The notes under the pieces are model-generated. The model saw only the letters and a list, made by a program, of their open reading frames with translations, was not told the origin of the DNA and made no database searches. Made by a program: the position numbers and the translations under genes. From an uncultured bacterium (lineage in GTDB: Bacteria; Bacillota_I; Bacilli_A; RFN20; CAG-826): a stretch of DNA of 51,724 bases. Shown in pieces: positions 9,586 through 18,190 of the stretch. The stretch is from positions 1-51,724 of the forward strand of contig CASERQ010000008.1 in the NCBI GenBank assembly GCA_949290395.1. Reading direction: 5' to 3'. Numbering within the stretch: the stretch's first letter is position 1; each line of letters starts with the position of its first letter.

Positions 9586-10803
9586 ATGAATAGAGATGAA
9601 TTACTTTTTTCTTATTTAGAACTTGAAAATAAAAGACAAAATGATGGTATTGAACTTATTGCTAGTGAAAATTTTGCTAGTAAAGAAGTTCGTGCTTTAT
9701 GTGGATCAATTTTAACCAATAAATATGCTGAAGGATTTCCTGGTAAAAGATATTATGGTGGCTGTGTTCATATTGATGAGATTGAAAATAGGGCAATTGA
9801 ACTTGTAACCAAACTTTTTGATTGTAAATATGCATGTGTTCAACCTCATTCAGGAACTCAAGCAAATATGGCAGCATATTATGCTTTGCTTAATACTGGA
9901 GATAAAATTCTTTCTTTATCTCTTGATGAAGGTGGGCATTTATCACATGGTTCAAAAGTAAGTTTCTCATCTCGCTACTATAATGTTGAATTTTACCATT
10001 TAAATAAAGATGGGCGAATTGATTATGAAGCTTTAAAAGAAAAAGCGGTAGAGTTTAAACCTAATTTAATTCTTGCTGGATTTAGTGCTTATCCTTTTGA
10101 AATTGATTATCAAAAAATAAAAGATGTTGCTAAAGAAGTTGGCGCCTACTTTATGGTTGATATGGCTCATATTGCCGGGCTCATAGCCGCTAAAGAATTA
10201 GACAATCCATTAACGTATGCTGATATTGTAACATCAACTACCCATAAAACTTTAAGAGGACCAAGAGGCGGAATTATTCTTACAAATGATGAAGAAATAA
10301 TTAAGAAAGTTAATAAGGCTTGCTTCCCTGCTTTACAAGGCGGACCTCTTGAAAATATTATTGGTGCAAAAGCAGAATGCTTCTATGAAGCTCTTCAACC
10401 TGAATATAAAGAATATATAAAGCAAGTTAAGATTAACACTAGGGCTTGTTCAGATGAATTCACTCTTTTAAATGATGTTAACACTGGAACTGAAAATCAT
10501 CTTTTCCTTTTAAATACAAAAAAGAGTTTTGGTGTAACCGGAAAAGAAGCACAAGAGATGCTTGAAGAAATTGGAATTACTTTAAACAAAAATATGCTTC
10601 CTAACGATGATGAAAAGCCAAGTGTTACAAGCGGAGTCAGAATCGGTTTTGCTGCTGTTACAACTCGAGGTGCAACCAAAAATGATGCTATAGAAATTGC
10701 TAGAATTATTGACGGATATTTAAAGAAGAACATCGATAAAGAAGAAGCAAAATCTCGTGTGAAAACATTAACAAGTCAGTGGAAAAAAATAGAAGAAATT
10801 TAG
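9586..10803 (+). CDS. glyA: serine hydroxymethyltransferase
   Basis: PLP enzyme interconverting serine plus tetrahydrofolate with glycine plus methylene-tetrahydrofolate, the main source of one-carbon units for purine and thymidylate synthesis. The 405-residue product has the IELIASENFAS start typical of the family, the substrate loop NKYAEGFPGKRYYGG, and the PLP lysine in STTHKTLRGPRGG near residue 223. GAGGATGATT upstream acts as ribosome-binding site. It is the last gene of the argS-purBA-glyA cluster and is followed by a strong terminator. Confidence 0.97.
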   Translation: MNRDELLFSYLELENKRQNDGIELIASENFASKEVRALCGSILTNKYAEGFPGKRYYGGCVHIDEIENRAIELVTKLFDCKYACVQPHSGTQANMAAYYALLNTGDKILSLSLDEGGHLSHGSKVSFSSRYYNVEFYHLNKDGRIDYEALKEKAVEFKPNLILAGFSAYPFEIDYQKIKDVAKEVGAYFMVDMAHIAGLIAAKELDNPLTYADIVTSTTHKTLRGPRGGIILTNDEEIIKKVNKACFPALQGGPLENIIGAKAECFYEALQPEYKEYIKQVKINTRACSDEFTLLNDVNTGTENHLFLLNTKKSFGVTGKEAQEMLEEIGITLNKNMLPNDDEKPSVTSGVRIGFAAVTTRGATKNDAIEIARIIDGYLKKNIDKEEAKSRVKTLTSQWKKIEEI

Positions 10804-10864
10804 AAGAAAATTTTTTGATTTTTCACAGAAAATTGCTAAAAAAGCTCGAAAATTATTTTACTAG

Positions 10865-10892
10865 AAAAATGCGATAGTTATCGCATTTTTTT
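10865..10892 (+). terminator. Rho-independent terminator after glyA
   Basis: AAATGCGAT / ATCGCATTT form a 9-bp stem with an AGTT loop, followed by a run of T. It closes the argS-purBA-glyA transcription unit. Confidence 0.9.
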
Positions 10893-10941
10893 AATGTTTT
10901 GAAATGATGGTTTTCACAAATTTATTAAATTCAAAAATTTT

Positions 10942-11014
10942 TTGTTGTATTTTAAAAAAAATAAGAATATATTTTTATCGTTTTAAAAAGCATTGAAAGA
11001 ACTTTACTTTCAAT
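10942..11014 (+). promoter_or_regulatory. candidate promoter and leader inverted repeat upstream of potA
   Basis: TTGTTG at 10942-10947 and GAATAT at 10965-10970 are spaced by 17 bp and could be -35/-10 boxes. Downstream, ATTGAAAG (10992-10999) and CTTTCAAT (11007-11014) form a perfect 8-bp inverted repeat with a 7-nt loop just before the TGGGGG ribosome-binding site. It could be an operator or an mRNA hairpin that controls access of ribosomes to potA. The inverted repeat is certain; the promoter call is weak. Confidence 0.45.
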
Positions 11015-11030
11015 AAATGGGGGTTTCTAT

Positions 11031-12704
11031 ATGGAAAACAACTATATTATTGAACTTAAGAATGTTAGTAAAATCTTCGATGATGATACTATAGCAGTTG
11101 ATAACTTCAATCTTTATGTACGAAAGGGAGAATTTATAACATTTTTAGGTCCTTCCGGATGTGGTAAATCGACTACACTTAGAATGATTGCAGGATTTGA
11201 ATTTCCTTCTAAAGGAGAAATTTTGCTCAATGGTAGAGACATTTCCAATCTTCCACCTAATAAAAGACCAATTAATATGGTCTTCCAAAGGTACGCTCTT
11301 TTTCCACACTTAGATGTTTATGATAACATCGCTTTTGGTTTAAGACTTAAACGTATACCAGTTCCAAAAAAAGATAAAGAAGGTAACTTAGTTTTAAAAA
11401 TTGATCACAAAAAGATCAGAGAACTTAAAAGAGAATATTCTCTTATAAAAAGAAATAGACACCTTGAAGAAGATGTTAAAGAAGCTAAGTTAAATGAAAT
11501 TGAAAAAAAGATAGAACAAATTAAGTCAACACCAACTCAAAGTTATTCTTATACAAAACTTTCGAATAAGGAAATTGATAAAAAAGTTGCTCGAGCTTTA
11601 AAAATTGTTGACCTTGAAGCACTTGAAGATAGAGATATCTCAACTCTTTCTGGTGGTCAACAACAAAGAGTTGCTATTGCTAGAGCAATTGTTAATGAAC
11701 CTGAAATTCTTCTTTTAGATGAACCACTTGGTGCTCTTGACCTCAAGATGAGAAAAGATATGCAACTTGAACTTAAAGAAATGCATCAAAAACTTGGCAT
11801 TACCTTTATTTATGTTACTCATGATCAAGAAGAAGCTTTGACTATGAGTGATACAATCGTTGTTATGAAAGATGGAGTTATTCAACAAATTGGAACTCCA
11901 AAAATGATTTATGATGAACCAAAGAACGCTTTCGTTGCTGATTTTATTGGTGAATCTAATATTTACAATGGAACAATGATTGCAGATAAAAAAGTTAGAT
12001 TCCTTGATTATAACTTTGTTTGCTTAGATGATTATCCATTAAACGAGAAAGTTGACGTTGTTGTGCGTCCTGAAGATATTCACTTTGTTAAAGAAGAAAA
12101 AGCGATGATTAAAGGTGTTATTGCTAATAAAATCTTCAAAGGTATGAACTATCAATACACCATTATGATAGGTAAAACCGAAGTTATGGTTAAGTCAACA
12201 GCAAGTTATGAAGTTGGAAGCACAGCAAATCTTTCGATTAATCCAGATGGAATCCATATTATGAAGAAAGATTTTACAACAAACGTCTACACTGATGCTT
12301 GGGTTAATAAAAATAACGAAGTTATGATTGATGATAAACCATTTGCTTGTGAAATCACTCAACTCGTTCCAGATTCAACTTTAGATGAAGATGGAAATGT
12401 TGTTTCAAAAGACGGTAAACATAAATATAACTTTAATGATGCAGATGTTGTTGCTGAAATTGCTTTAGATAAGATTGATGTAATCGATAATATTGATAGC
12501 GAAGAATGTGAAGCAATTGGTGAAATCGTTGACTCCATTTATGTTGGTGACCACTATCGTTATATTTTAAGAACCGAAAACGAAGAAGACTTCGTTTTCG
12601 TAAGTCCATATTCATATAACCTCAATGATAAACTTGGTATTAGTGTTAAAAAAGAGGATATAAAGTTACGTCTTAAAAAAGAGGTAAACGAATATGAGAT
12701 TTAG
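11031..12704 (+). CDS. potA: spermidine/putrescine ABC importer, ATPase subunit (long mollicute-like form)
   Basis: ATPase of the polyamine importer, peripheral to the membrane. Walker A is GPSGCGKS, the ABC signature LSGGQQQR, Walker B EILLLDEP, and the switch histidine lies in YVTHDQEEA. At 557 residues it is far longer than the roughly 370 of Escherichia coli PotA. An insert of about 80 charged residues sits between the Q-loop and the signature, and the C-terminal TOBE region is followed by a further 150-residue segment that looks like a second TOBE-type domain. From memory, mycoplasmal PotA is of similar size. Overlaps potB by 11 bp. Substrate is inferred from the four-gene context. Confidence 0.93.
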   Translation: MENNYIIELKNVSKIFDDDTIAVDNFNLYVRKGEFITFLGPSGCGKSTTLRMIAGFEFPSKGEILLNGRDISNLPPNKRPINMVFQRYALFPHLDVYDNIAFGLRLKRIPVPKKDKEGNLVLKIDHKKIRELKREYSLIKRNRHLEEDVKEAKLNEIEKKIEQIKSTPTQSYSYTKLSNKEIDKKVARALKIVDLEALEDRDISTLSGGQQQRVAIARAIVNEPEILLLDEPLGALDLKMRKDMQLELKEMHQKLGITFIYVTHDQEEALTMSDTIVVMKDGVIQQIGTPKMIYDEPKNAFVADFIGESNIYNGTMIADKKVRFLDYNFVCLDDYPLNEKVDVVVRPEDIHFVKEEKAMIKGVIANKIFKGMNYQYTIMIGKTEVMVKSTASYEVGSTANLSINPDGIHIMKKDFTTNVYTDAWVNKNNEVMIDDKPFACEITQLVPDSTLDEDGNVVSKDGKHKYNFNDADVVAEIALDKIDVIDNIDSEECEAIGEIVDSIYVGDHYRYILRTENEEDFVFVSPYSYNLNDKLGISVKKEDIKLRLKKEVNEYEI

Positions 12705-13491
12705 ATTTCAAAGAAAATATCTTTGTATTCCATATTTTCTTTTTCTCATCTTATTTGTAATTATTCCAATATTTTTTATTGTATTTTATGCATTTACTGA
12801 TGGAAGTGGTCAATTTTCATTTGATTCAGTTGTAGAATTTTTTACAACAACCAACAAAATCAATGTTTTAATTCAATCACTTTTATTCTCGACTCTTAAT
12901 ACAATAATTTGTTTACTTTTAGGCTATCCTGTAGCCTATATTCTTGCTAGTTCTAAATTAAAATCAAGTTATGTCATTGTTTTATTATTTGTTATGCCAA
13001 TGTGGATTAACTTTGTTTTAAGAACTGGTGCAACACGTGACGTTTTAACTTGGATTGGAATAAATGGTGGAACAAATCCATATTTAGCGACAATGATTGG
13101 TCTTGTTTATAACTATCTCCCATTTGTTATCTTACCTTTATATACAACAATGCTTAAACTTGATAAATCTCAAATTGAAGCAGCAATTGATCTTGGTTGT
13201 AATAGAGTTCAAGTTTTTACTAAATCGATAGTTCCTCAAACTATTCCAGGAGTTGTAGCAGCAGCACAAATGGTTTTCATGCCAACTATGTCAAGCTACG
13301 TAATTCCTGAAACTTTATCAGAAGGAAAAATTGTCTTATTTGGTAATTCTATCTATTTAGGATTTGCTAATAATCAATGGAATTCTTCTTCGTTTATGGC
13401 AGTGATTATGCTCCTTATTATTGGAATAACCATGCTAATCACACGTAATTTTACAGAAAAAGATAATTCTAAGGAGGAAACAAAATGGTAA
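12694..13491 (+). CDS. potB: spermidine/putrescine ABC importer, permease PotB
   Basis: Inner-membrane permease of 265 residues with about six hydrophobic helices. The cytoplasmic EAA coupling loop is visible as QIEAAIDLGCNRVQVFTKSIVPQ, followed by a helix and the SYVIPETL segment typical of PotB. The start overlaps the end of potA; AAAGAGGTAAACGA lies upstream. It overlaps potC by 7 bp, with an AAGGAGG ribosome-binding site for potC inside its 3' end. Confidence 0.92.
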   Translation: MRFRFQRKYLCIPYFLFLILFVIIPIFFIVFYAFTDGSGQFSFDSVVEFFTTTNKINVLIQSLLFSTLNTIICLLLGYPVAYILASSKLKSSYVIVLLFVMPMWINFVLRTGATRDVLTWIGINGGTNPYLATMIGLVYNYLPFVILPLYTTMLKLDKSQIEAAIDLGCNRVQVFTKSIVPQTIPGVVAAAQMVFMPTMSSYVIPETLSEGKIVLFGNSIYLGFANNQWNSSSFMAVIMLLIIGITMLITRNFTEKDNSKEETKW

Positions 13492-14345
13492 AAAAGATTC
13501 TTTCTTATAGTTATATTTATATTCTTCTTCTTTTAATGTATGTTCCAATTTTAGTGCTTATTGTTTTTTCTTTTACAAACGCAACTTATATTGGAACATG
13601 GAATGGTTTTTCTTTTGATTTGTACGTCGCACTTTTTGAGAGTGAAGAAATAATGATTGCGGTTGGAAACACCTTAATCATTGCTGTTATAAGTGCAGTT
13701 TGTTCAACAATTTTGGGAACTTTAGGCGCTGTAGGTGGTCATTATTTAAAAAGAAAAAGTAAAGCAGCCCTAGAAAACATAAATCAAATTCCAGTTGTTA
13801 ATGCAGAAATTGTTATGGCTTTATCTTTAGTAGTTATGTTTGTTTTTATTGGGAACATGATTTTTGGCGGAGCCAATTTATTCTCATTTTGGACTTTACT
13901 TGCTGGACACATTGTAATTAGTGCCCCATTTGTTTATTTAAATGTTAAGCCAAAACTTCAACAAATGGATCCTTCTTTATATGAGGCGGCTTTAGATTTA
14001 GGTTGTGCACCTCGTAAAGCGCTTTATAAAGTTGTAGTTCCACAAATTCTTCCAGGAATTTTTAGCGGATTTATGCTTGCAATCACTTTATCACTTGATG
14101 ATTTTATTGTTACTGCATTTACTAGAGGTTCAGGGTTATTAAGTGGAGCAAATAACATTGAAACAATCTCAACTCTTGTTCAAGCAAAAATTAAAAAAGG
14201 ACCAATTCCTCCAGAAATGCGTCCATTAACAACTATTATCTTTATTGTTGTTTTACTTGTTGTTATTGGAATTACTATCTATAGAAATAAAGGCGCTAAA
14301 CATAAGTCTCTTGCAAGACAAAAGTTTAGAGCAAGAAAGGAGTAA
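13485..14345 (+). CDS. potC: spermidine/putrescine ABC importer, permease PotC
   Basis: Second permease subunit, 286 residues, about six membrane helices. The EAA loop reads YEAALDLGCAPRKALYKVVVPQILPG, and the LSLDDFIVTAFTRG segment is diagnostic of PotC. A basic tail of about 20 residues is cytoplasmic by the positive-inside rule. potC is separate from potD, unlike the fused PotCD known in some mollicutes and streptococci. Three bases separate it from potD. Confidence 0.93.
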   Translation: MVKKILSYSYIYILLLLMYVPILVLIVFSFTNATYIGTWNGFSFDLYVALFESEEIMIAVGNTLIIAVISAVCSTILGTLGAVGGHYLKRKSKAALENINQIPVVNAEIVMALSLVVMFVFIGNMIFGGANLFSFWTLLAGHIVISAPFVYLNVKPKLQQMDPSLYEAALDLGCAPRKALYKVVVPQILPGIFSGFMLAITLSLDDFIVTAFTRGSGLLSGANNIETISTLVQAKIKKGPIPPEMRPLTTIIFIVVLLVVIGITIYRNKGAKHKSLARQKFRARKE

Positions 14346-14348
14346 AAT

Positions 14349-16067
14349 ATGTCTAGATTTCTTAAAAACCTTGCAGTTTCAGCTTCTTTTGTTGCTTTGC
14401 TTGCACCAACTTTGACTTCATGTTCAAGTAGTGGAGACTATGATTATTATATTTATGCATTGAACGCTGAAGATTATATCGATGAAGAACTCATAACTTC
14501 TTTTGAAGAAATGGTCTATGAAAGAGATCAAAAAAGAGTAAAAGTTGTTTATGAAACTTATGATACAAATGAAACAATGTATAACACTTTAAAAACAGGT
14601 AAACAAACTTATGATTTAATCTGTTGTAGTGATTACATGATTCAAAGACTTGCTAGAGAAGGAATGATTACTTCTTTTCACGATGCAATCGAAAAGGATT
14701 TAATTCCTAACTACATGAATAACGTTTCTGATTATTTAGCAACTTATGATGGAAGTAACTTTGGAAAACTTGACACAATCGAAGTTGATTTAGGAGAAAA
14801 AGGGAAAGACACATTAAACTACTATACAGTTGGTTATATGTGGGGAACTCTTGGAATTCTCTTTAATCCAGAGCTTGTTGTTTCAAGAAATTACGATTTA
14901 TTTGCACAAAATGAACGATATTCTTCTTTAAGTGATGAAGAAAAAGTTGCTCAAGTAATTGAGGATTTCTCTTCTCTTGATGGGTATTCCTATCTTTGGG
15001 ACCCACTTTTTAAGGGAACTCAATCTATTAAAGATAGTATGAGAGATACTTATGCTATTGGAATCATGGAGTATTTTAAAGATTATTTTGATAGAGAAAG
15101 TGAAAGTTTCATTACTGACTATGATGAAAGAAACGAACTATTCAATAGATGCGATGATGAAACTATCAAAAACGTTCAAGATACTTTAATTAATTTAAAA
15201 GAAAATATCTTTGGTTTTGAAGTTGATAGTGGAAAAGACGACATTGTTACTAGGAAAATTGCTGTAAATATTGCTTGGAGTGGCGACGCTGTTAACTCAA
15301 TTGGCAGAGGATTTTATGCTGATGATGATTGGGAAGACGAAAGAAGTGACGAAGATAAAGTAAATTTATATTATGTTGTTCCTGAAATCGGCGCCAATGT
15401 TTGGTTTGATGGATGGGCTTTACCAACTCATGATGAAGCATACTATTCAAGTAAAGAATATTATTATTCCTTAGAATTTTTGGATTATTTGAACGCTCCA
15501 GAAAACGCTGTAGCTAATATGTCTTATAATGGTTACACCTCCTTTATTGGAAGTAGTAACAACGATTTATCAGTTCTTGAATATATTCTTTATTCTTATG
15601 ACACAAGTGATGGCGTTGGCGACACTGAAACATATGATGAATACGATTTAAGTTATTATTTTAATTTTGTTGATGAAAACGGTGAGCCATTAAAAGAACT
15701 TGAAGTTACATTATCTGAAGAAGATGATGATCGTTCATTTAAATTCATCGATGAAAATAACGATGGTAAACTTGATATTAAGATCAAAACTGATTTAGAT
15801 AGCTACGAAGGAAGAAGTTTAGTTGCTCAATATCCTGAAGAAAAGAACATTGATTATCTTTATGTTATGAGAGATTTTGGTTCTCAAAATAACGCAATTG
15901 TCTCCATGTGGGAAAATGTTAAAGTTAATCCGCTTCCTACCTTGGTTGTTGTAATTTTAATTATCTTCCTTGTTGGACTTGTAGCTTATTTAGGATCTTA
16001 TAAAATTATTAGAAACTATAAAATCAAGAAAAGAAAAGAATTAAGAAATGAAAACGAGAATTCTTAA
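14349..16067 (+). CDS. potD: spermidine/putrescine-binding lipoprotein PotD with insert and C-terminal membrane helix
   Basis: Extracellular polyamine-binding protein of 572 residues. A lipoprotein signal ends at Cys25 (lipobox LTSC), followed by the bilobal solute-binding fold with DLICCSDYMIQRL and the conserved AVNIAWSGDAV segment. The normal PotD C-terminus (RDFGSQNNAIVSMWENVK) is preceded by an extra acidic stretch of about 70 residues containing DENNDGKLDIKI, which resembles a calcium-binding EF-hand or dockerin-like loop. A membrane helix (about 533-556) and basic tail close the protein, so it is anchored at both ends. Length is about 200 residues above the family norm. It overlaps the next gene by one base. 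Confidence 0.9.
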   Translation: MSRFLKNLAVSASFVALLAPTLTSCSSSGDYDYYIYALNAEDYIDEELITSFEEMVYERDQKRVKVVYETYDTNETMYNTLKTGKQTYDLICCSDYMIQRLAREGMITSFHDAIEKDLIPNYMNNVSDYLATYDGSNFGKLDTIEVDLGEKGKDTLNYYTVGYMWGTLGILFNPELVVSRNYDLFAQNERYSSLSDEEKVAQVIEDFSSLDGYSYLWDPLFKGTQSIKDSMRDTYAIGIMEYFKDYFDRESESFITDYDERNELFNRCDDETIKNVQDTLINLKENIFGFEVDSGKDDIVTRKIAVNIAWSGDAVNSIGRGFYADDDWEDERSDEDKVNLYYVVPEIGANVWFDGWALPTHDEAYYSSKEYYYSLEFLDYLNAPENAVANMSYNGYTSFIGSSNNDLSVLEYILYSYDTSDGVGDTETYDEYDLSYYFNFVDENGEPLKELEVTLSEEDDDRSFKFIDENNDGKLDIKIKTDLDSYEGRSLVAQYPEEKNIDYLYVMRDFGSQNNAIVSMWENVKVNPLPTLVVVILIIFLVGLVAYLGSYKIIRNYKIKKRKELRNENENS

Positions 16068-16627
16068 TGAATACTTTAAAGATATTTTTTCCAGGAAGAA
16101 GATATAGCGTTGATAGAAGTTATCTTTATTTTTTAGATAAATATATTGATGGTGAATCAATCTATTTAGAATATGACTTTAAAAGATGGAGTAATCCTTC
16201 TTTATGTTTAGAAGATAACATTAAAATGGCTTATGAAGTTGCTTTAAAAAAGTTAGAAAATATTGATTTTTCTAAGTATAACGAAATTATTTTTATTGCA
16301 AAAAGCGTTGGTACAGTAGTAGCTGCAAAACTTAGAAACGAGTTAAGGCTTTTTAGAGCACGTTTAATTTTATTAACACCACTTACAGAAACCATTCCAT
16401 TTTTAAGACAAACTGATTTTATCGTTACAAGTTTTAAAGATGAATATATTGATGCTAGTGTTCTTAAAGAAAACGAAAATAGATTTCCGTTTTTAACCAT
16501 CTATAAAGATGTTCATCACTCACTTGAATTCCCTAATGATTTAAAAAGAACTATTGATTTAATCTATGAAATAGTTGAACTTGCCTTAAATTATTTAGAT
16601 ACTGCTTATAAAGACATTTTAGAGTAA
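16067..16627 (+). CDS. small alpha/beta-hydrolase-like protein
   Basis: A 186-residue soluble protein. IFIAKSVGTVVA near residue 79 matches a nucleophile elbow (G-x-S-x-G type with the first glycine replaced), and a C-terminal DVHHSLE could supply the catalytic histidine. The order strand, elbow, helix and late histidine fits a compact alpha/beta-hydrolase. The substrate is unknown. It overlaps potD by one base and is the last gene of the pot operon, so a link with polyamine or envelope metabolism is possible but unproven. Confidence 0.6.
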   Translation: MNTLKIFFPGRRYSVDRSYLYFLDKYIDGESIYLEYDFKRWSNPSLCLEDNIKMAYEVALKKLENIDFSKYNEIIFIAKSVGTVVAAKLRNELRLFRARLILLTPLTETIPFLRQTDFIVTSFKDEYIDASVLKENENRFPFLTIYKDVHHSLEFPNDLKRTIDLIYEIVELALNYLDTAYKDILE

Positions 16628-16711
16628 AAAAGTTGAGTTTTGCAGGGATTTTGAAATAATAAATAAAGTTTCAGCTCTTAAAAATCGCAAAAATAACAAC
16701 TAAATTTCAAT

Positions 16712-16740
16712 AAAAAACACGGCACACGAAGGCCGTGTTT
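16712..16740 (-). terminator. terminator of tRNA-Cys (minus strand)
   Basis: AAACACGGC (16715-16723) pairs with GCCGTGTTT (16732-16740) around an 8-nt loop. On the minus strand the stem is followed by six T residues, so it terminates the tRNA-Cys transcript. It may also stop the pot operon, although the plus-strand T tract is short. Confidence 0.85.
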
Positions 16741-16750
16741 GCATTTAGTT

Positions 16751-16825
16751 TGGAGCATCCTAGCGGATTTGAACCACTGATCATTGAGTTGCAGTCAATT
16801 GCCTTACCAACTTGGCTAAGGATGC
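16751..16825 (-). tRNA. tRNA-Cys (anticodon GCA)
   Basis: The reverse complement folds as a standard cloverleaf: acceptor stem GCATCCT/AGGATGC, U discriminator, encoded CCA, anticodon stem ATTGA/TCAAT with loop CTGCAAC giving anticodon GCA. It is 75 nt long. U73 is the expected identity base for cysteine tRNA. Confidence 0.95.
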
Positions 16826-16836
16826 GTTGCTTAATA

Positions 16837-16865
16837 ATATTATCAAAGAGTGTAGTTATTGGCAA
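16837..16865 (-). promoter_or_regulatory. promoter of tRNA-Cys
   Basis: On the minus strand TTGCCA (16865-16860), exactly 17 bp, then TAATAT (16842-16837). This sigma-A-type promoter would start transcription about five bases before the tRNA. Confidence 0.8.
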
Positions 16866-16953
16866 GATAAGAATTTTGGAAAAATTCAAAAAGTTTAAAA
16901 TAATCCTTTACGCAATAATTTCTTTATGATAGTATAAATAACGCGCGAAAGAA

Positions 16954-17030
16954 CGGGGCGTAGCGTAGCTTGGTATCGCGTCTGCTTTGGGAGCAGAAGG
17001 CCGCAGGTTCAAATCCTGTCGCCCCGACCA
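16954..17030 (+). tRNA. tRNA-Pro (anticodon TGG)
   Basis: Acceptor stem CGGGGCG/CGCCCCG, discriminator A, encoded CCA; anticodon stem TCTGC/GCAGA with loop TTTGGGA gives anticodon TGG. It is 77 nt. The upstream sequence has TATGAT and TATAAA boxes at 16925-16938 that could serve as -10, without a convincing -35. Confidence 0.96.
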
Positions 17031-17043
17031 CTAGATTATTATC

Positions 17044-17107
17044 GTTTAATGTTGATGTTACATTAAACTTGCTATATAGGTCCGAGTAATCGGGCGTTTT
17101 TTATTTT
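17044..17107 (+). terminator. hairpin plus terminator after tRNA-Pro
   Basis: GTTTAATGT / ACATTAAAC (17044-17068) is a perfect 9-bp hairpin. It is followed by GTCCGA-GTAA-TCGGGC (17080-17095) and a T-rich tract, an intrinsic terminator. The second hairpin has the same design as the terminators at 38642, 48224 and 50636. Beyond it, 17108-17199 shows no gene. Confidence 0.8.
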
Positions 17108-17199
17108 TAGGAGTTTTCTCTGCTAAGGAATTTAAGCTTGAACGGCCAAAATTTAAGAAAAGCAAGGCGGTTATAAAGCATAGATTTAATTGAATGCAA

Positions 17200-17310
17200 A
17201 ATACTTTAAAATCTCTATAGCATTTTTTTGATTTTAAACTGATAAACTTTTTTTTAAAGTATTGTACAAACTAGTTTTCAATAAATTGAACTTATTTTTA
17301 AAGTATTGTA
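17200..17310 (+). repeat. operator-like repeats upstream of the DUF3990 gene
   Basis: The 16-mer TTTTTAAAGTATTGTA occurs at 17251-17266 and again at 17295-17310, spaced by 44 bp (about four DNA turns). An inverted copy of its core (AATACTTTAAA) lies at 17200-17210. Spacing and position just before a gene with an N-terminal helix-turn-helix suggest autoregulatory binding sites. Confidence 0.6.
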
Positions 17311-17335
17311 AAATCAAGTTATAAGGCAAGTCTTT

Positions 17336-18190
17336 ATGAATTTAACGAACGAAATTACAATTATAGGTGAAGTCTTGCAACTGGATGAATCAGATTTTGC
17401 AAAAAAGTTAGGCGTTTCTCTAGAAACGGTTAATAATTGGAAGTTTGGAAGAACAAGCATTGAATTAGCAAATCTAGAGAAAATATATTCTTTCGCTTAT
17501 GAAAATAAGATAAGTCTAAATGGTATTTATGAACTACTTTTGAAGGAAGAAAATGAAAAAGATAATAATATTATTTTGTTTCATGGCGCTAAAAGGTCGT
17601 TCTCTATGCCGATAGACTTTTTTGCTAATTCAAAGCCAACTAATGATTTTGGAATTGGTTTCTATCTTTGCGAGACTTTTGAACAAGCAGCTAATTATAT
17701 TTCGGTTATAAATCGAAATTTTGTATATTGTTTCAAATTAAATTTAGATGGGTTAAAAACTTATAAATTTAGTGTGGATAATGAGCGGATGATTGCTATT
17801 GCTTATTTTAGAGGATGGCTCAACGATTATAAAGATAGTCCTTTAATACAAAATCTTATTAACAAACTATTAGATTATGATGTTATTATTGCTCCAATTG
17901 CTGATAACCGTATGTTTGATATCATCGCTGAATTTGTTGGAAACGAAATTACGGATGAACAATGTCTACACGCGCTTGCTGCAACTAATTTAGGTTATCA
18001 ATATGTTTTGAAAACGAGTCAATCACTTTCAAATATTGAACTTCTAAAAGAAATGTTTGTTTGTCAAAAAGAAAAAGATGATTGCCTAAAAAACAGAGCT
18101 TCTTTAACAAATAGCGGATCTCAAAAAGTCAAAGTTGCTCGCATACAATATAAAAATCAAGGTCGATATATTGAGGAAATACTTAAATGA
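17336..18190 (+). CDS. HTH-DUF3990 protein, putative ADP-ribosyltransferase-like toxin
   Basis: A 284-residue protein. The first 60 residues form a Cro/C1-type helix-turn-helix (FAKKLGVSLETVNNWKFGR). Residues from about 78 match the DUF3990 family: an early IILFHGAK segment, then NDFGIGFYLCETFEQAANY, the pattern of ADP-ribosyltransferase-like folds in which His and Tyr bind NAD. That DUF3990 belongs to the ART superfamily is recalled family knowledge. It overlaps the next gene by 4 bp (ATGA), the arrangement of a two-gene toxin-antitoxin operon, and is preceded by repeated operator-like sites. The DNA-binding domain on the putative toxin rather than the partner is somewhat unusual. No direct evidence for toxicity is available here. 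Confidence 0.75.
   Translation: MNLTNEITIIGEVLQLDESDFAKKLGVSLETVNNWKFGRTSIELANLEKIYSFAYENKISLNGIYELLLKEENEKDNNIILFHGAKRSFSMPIDFFANSKPTNDFGIGFYLCETFEQAANYISVINRNFVYCFKLNLDGLKTYKFSVDNERMIAIAYFRGWLNDYKDSPLIQNLINKLLDYDVIIAPIADNRMFDIIAEFVGNEITDEQCLHALAATNLGYQYVLKTSQSLSNIELLKEMFVCQKEKDDCLKNRASLTNSGSQKVKVARIQYKNQGRYIEEILK

Noticed and set aside
16707-16929. Open frames on both strands around tRNA-Cys
   Set aside because: They overlap the tRNA gene and its terminator and have no coding features.
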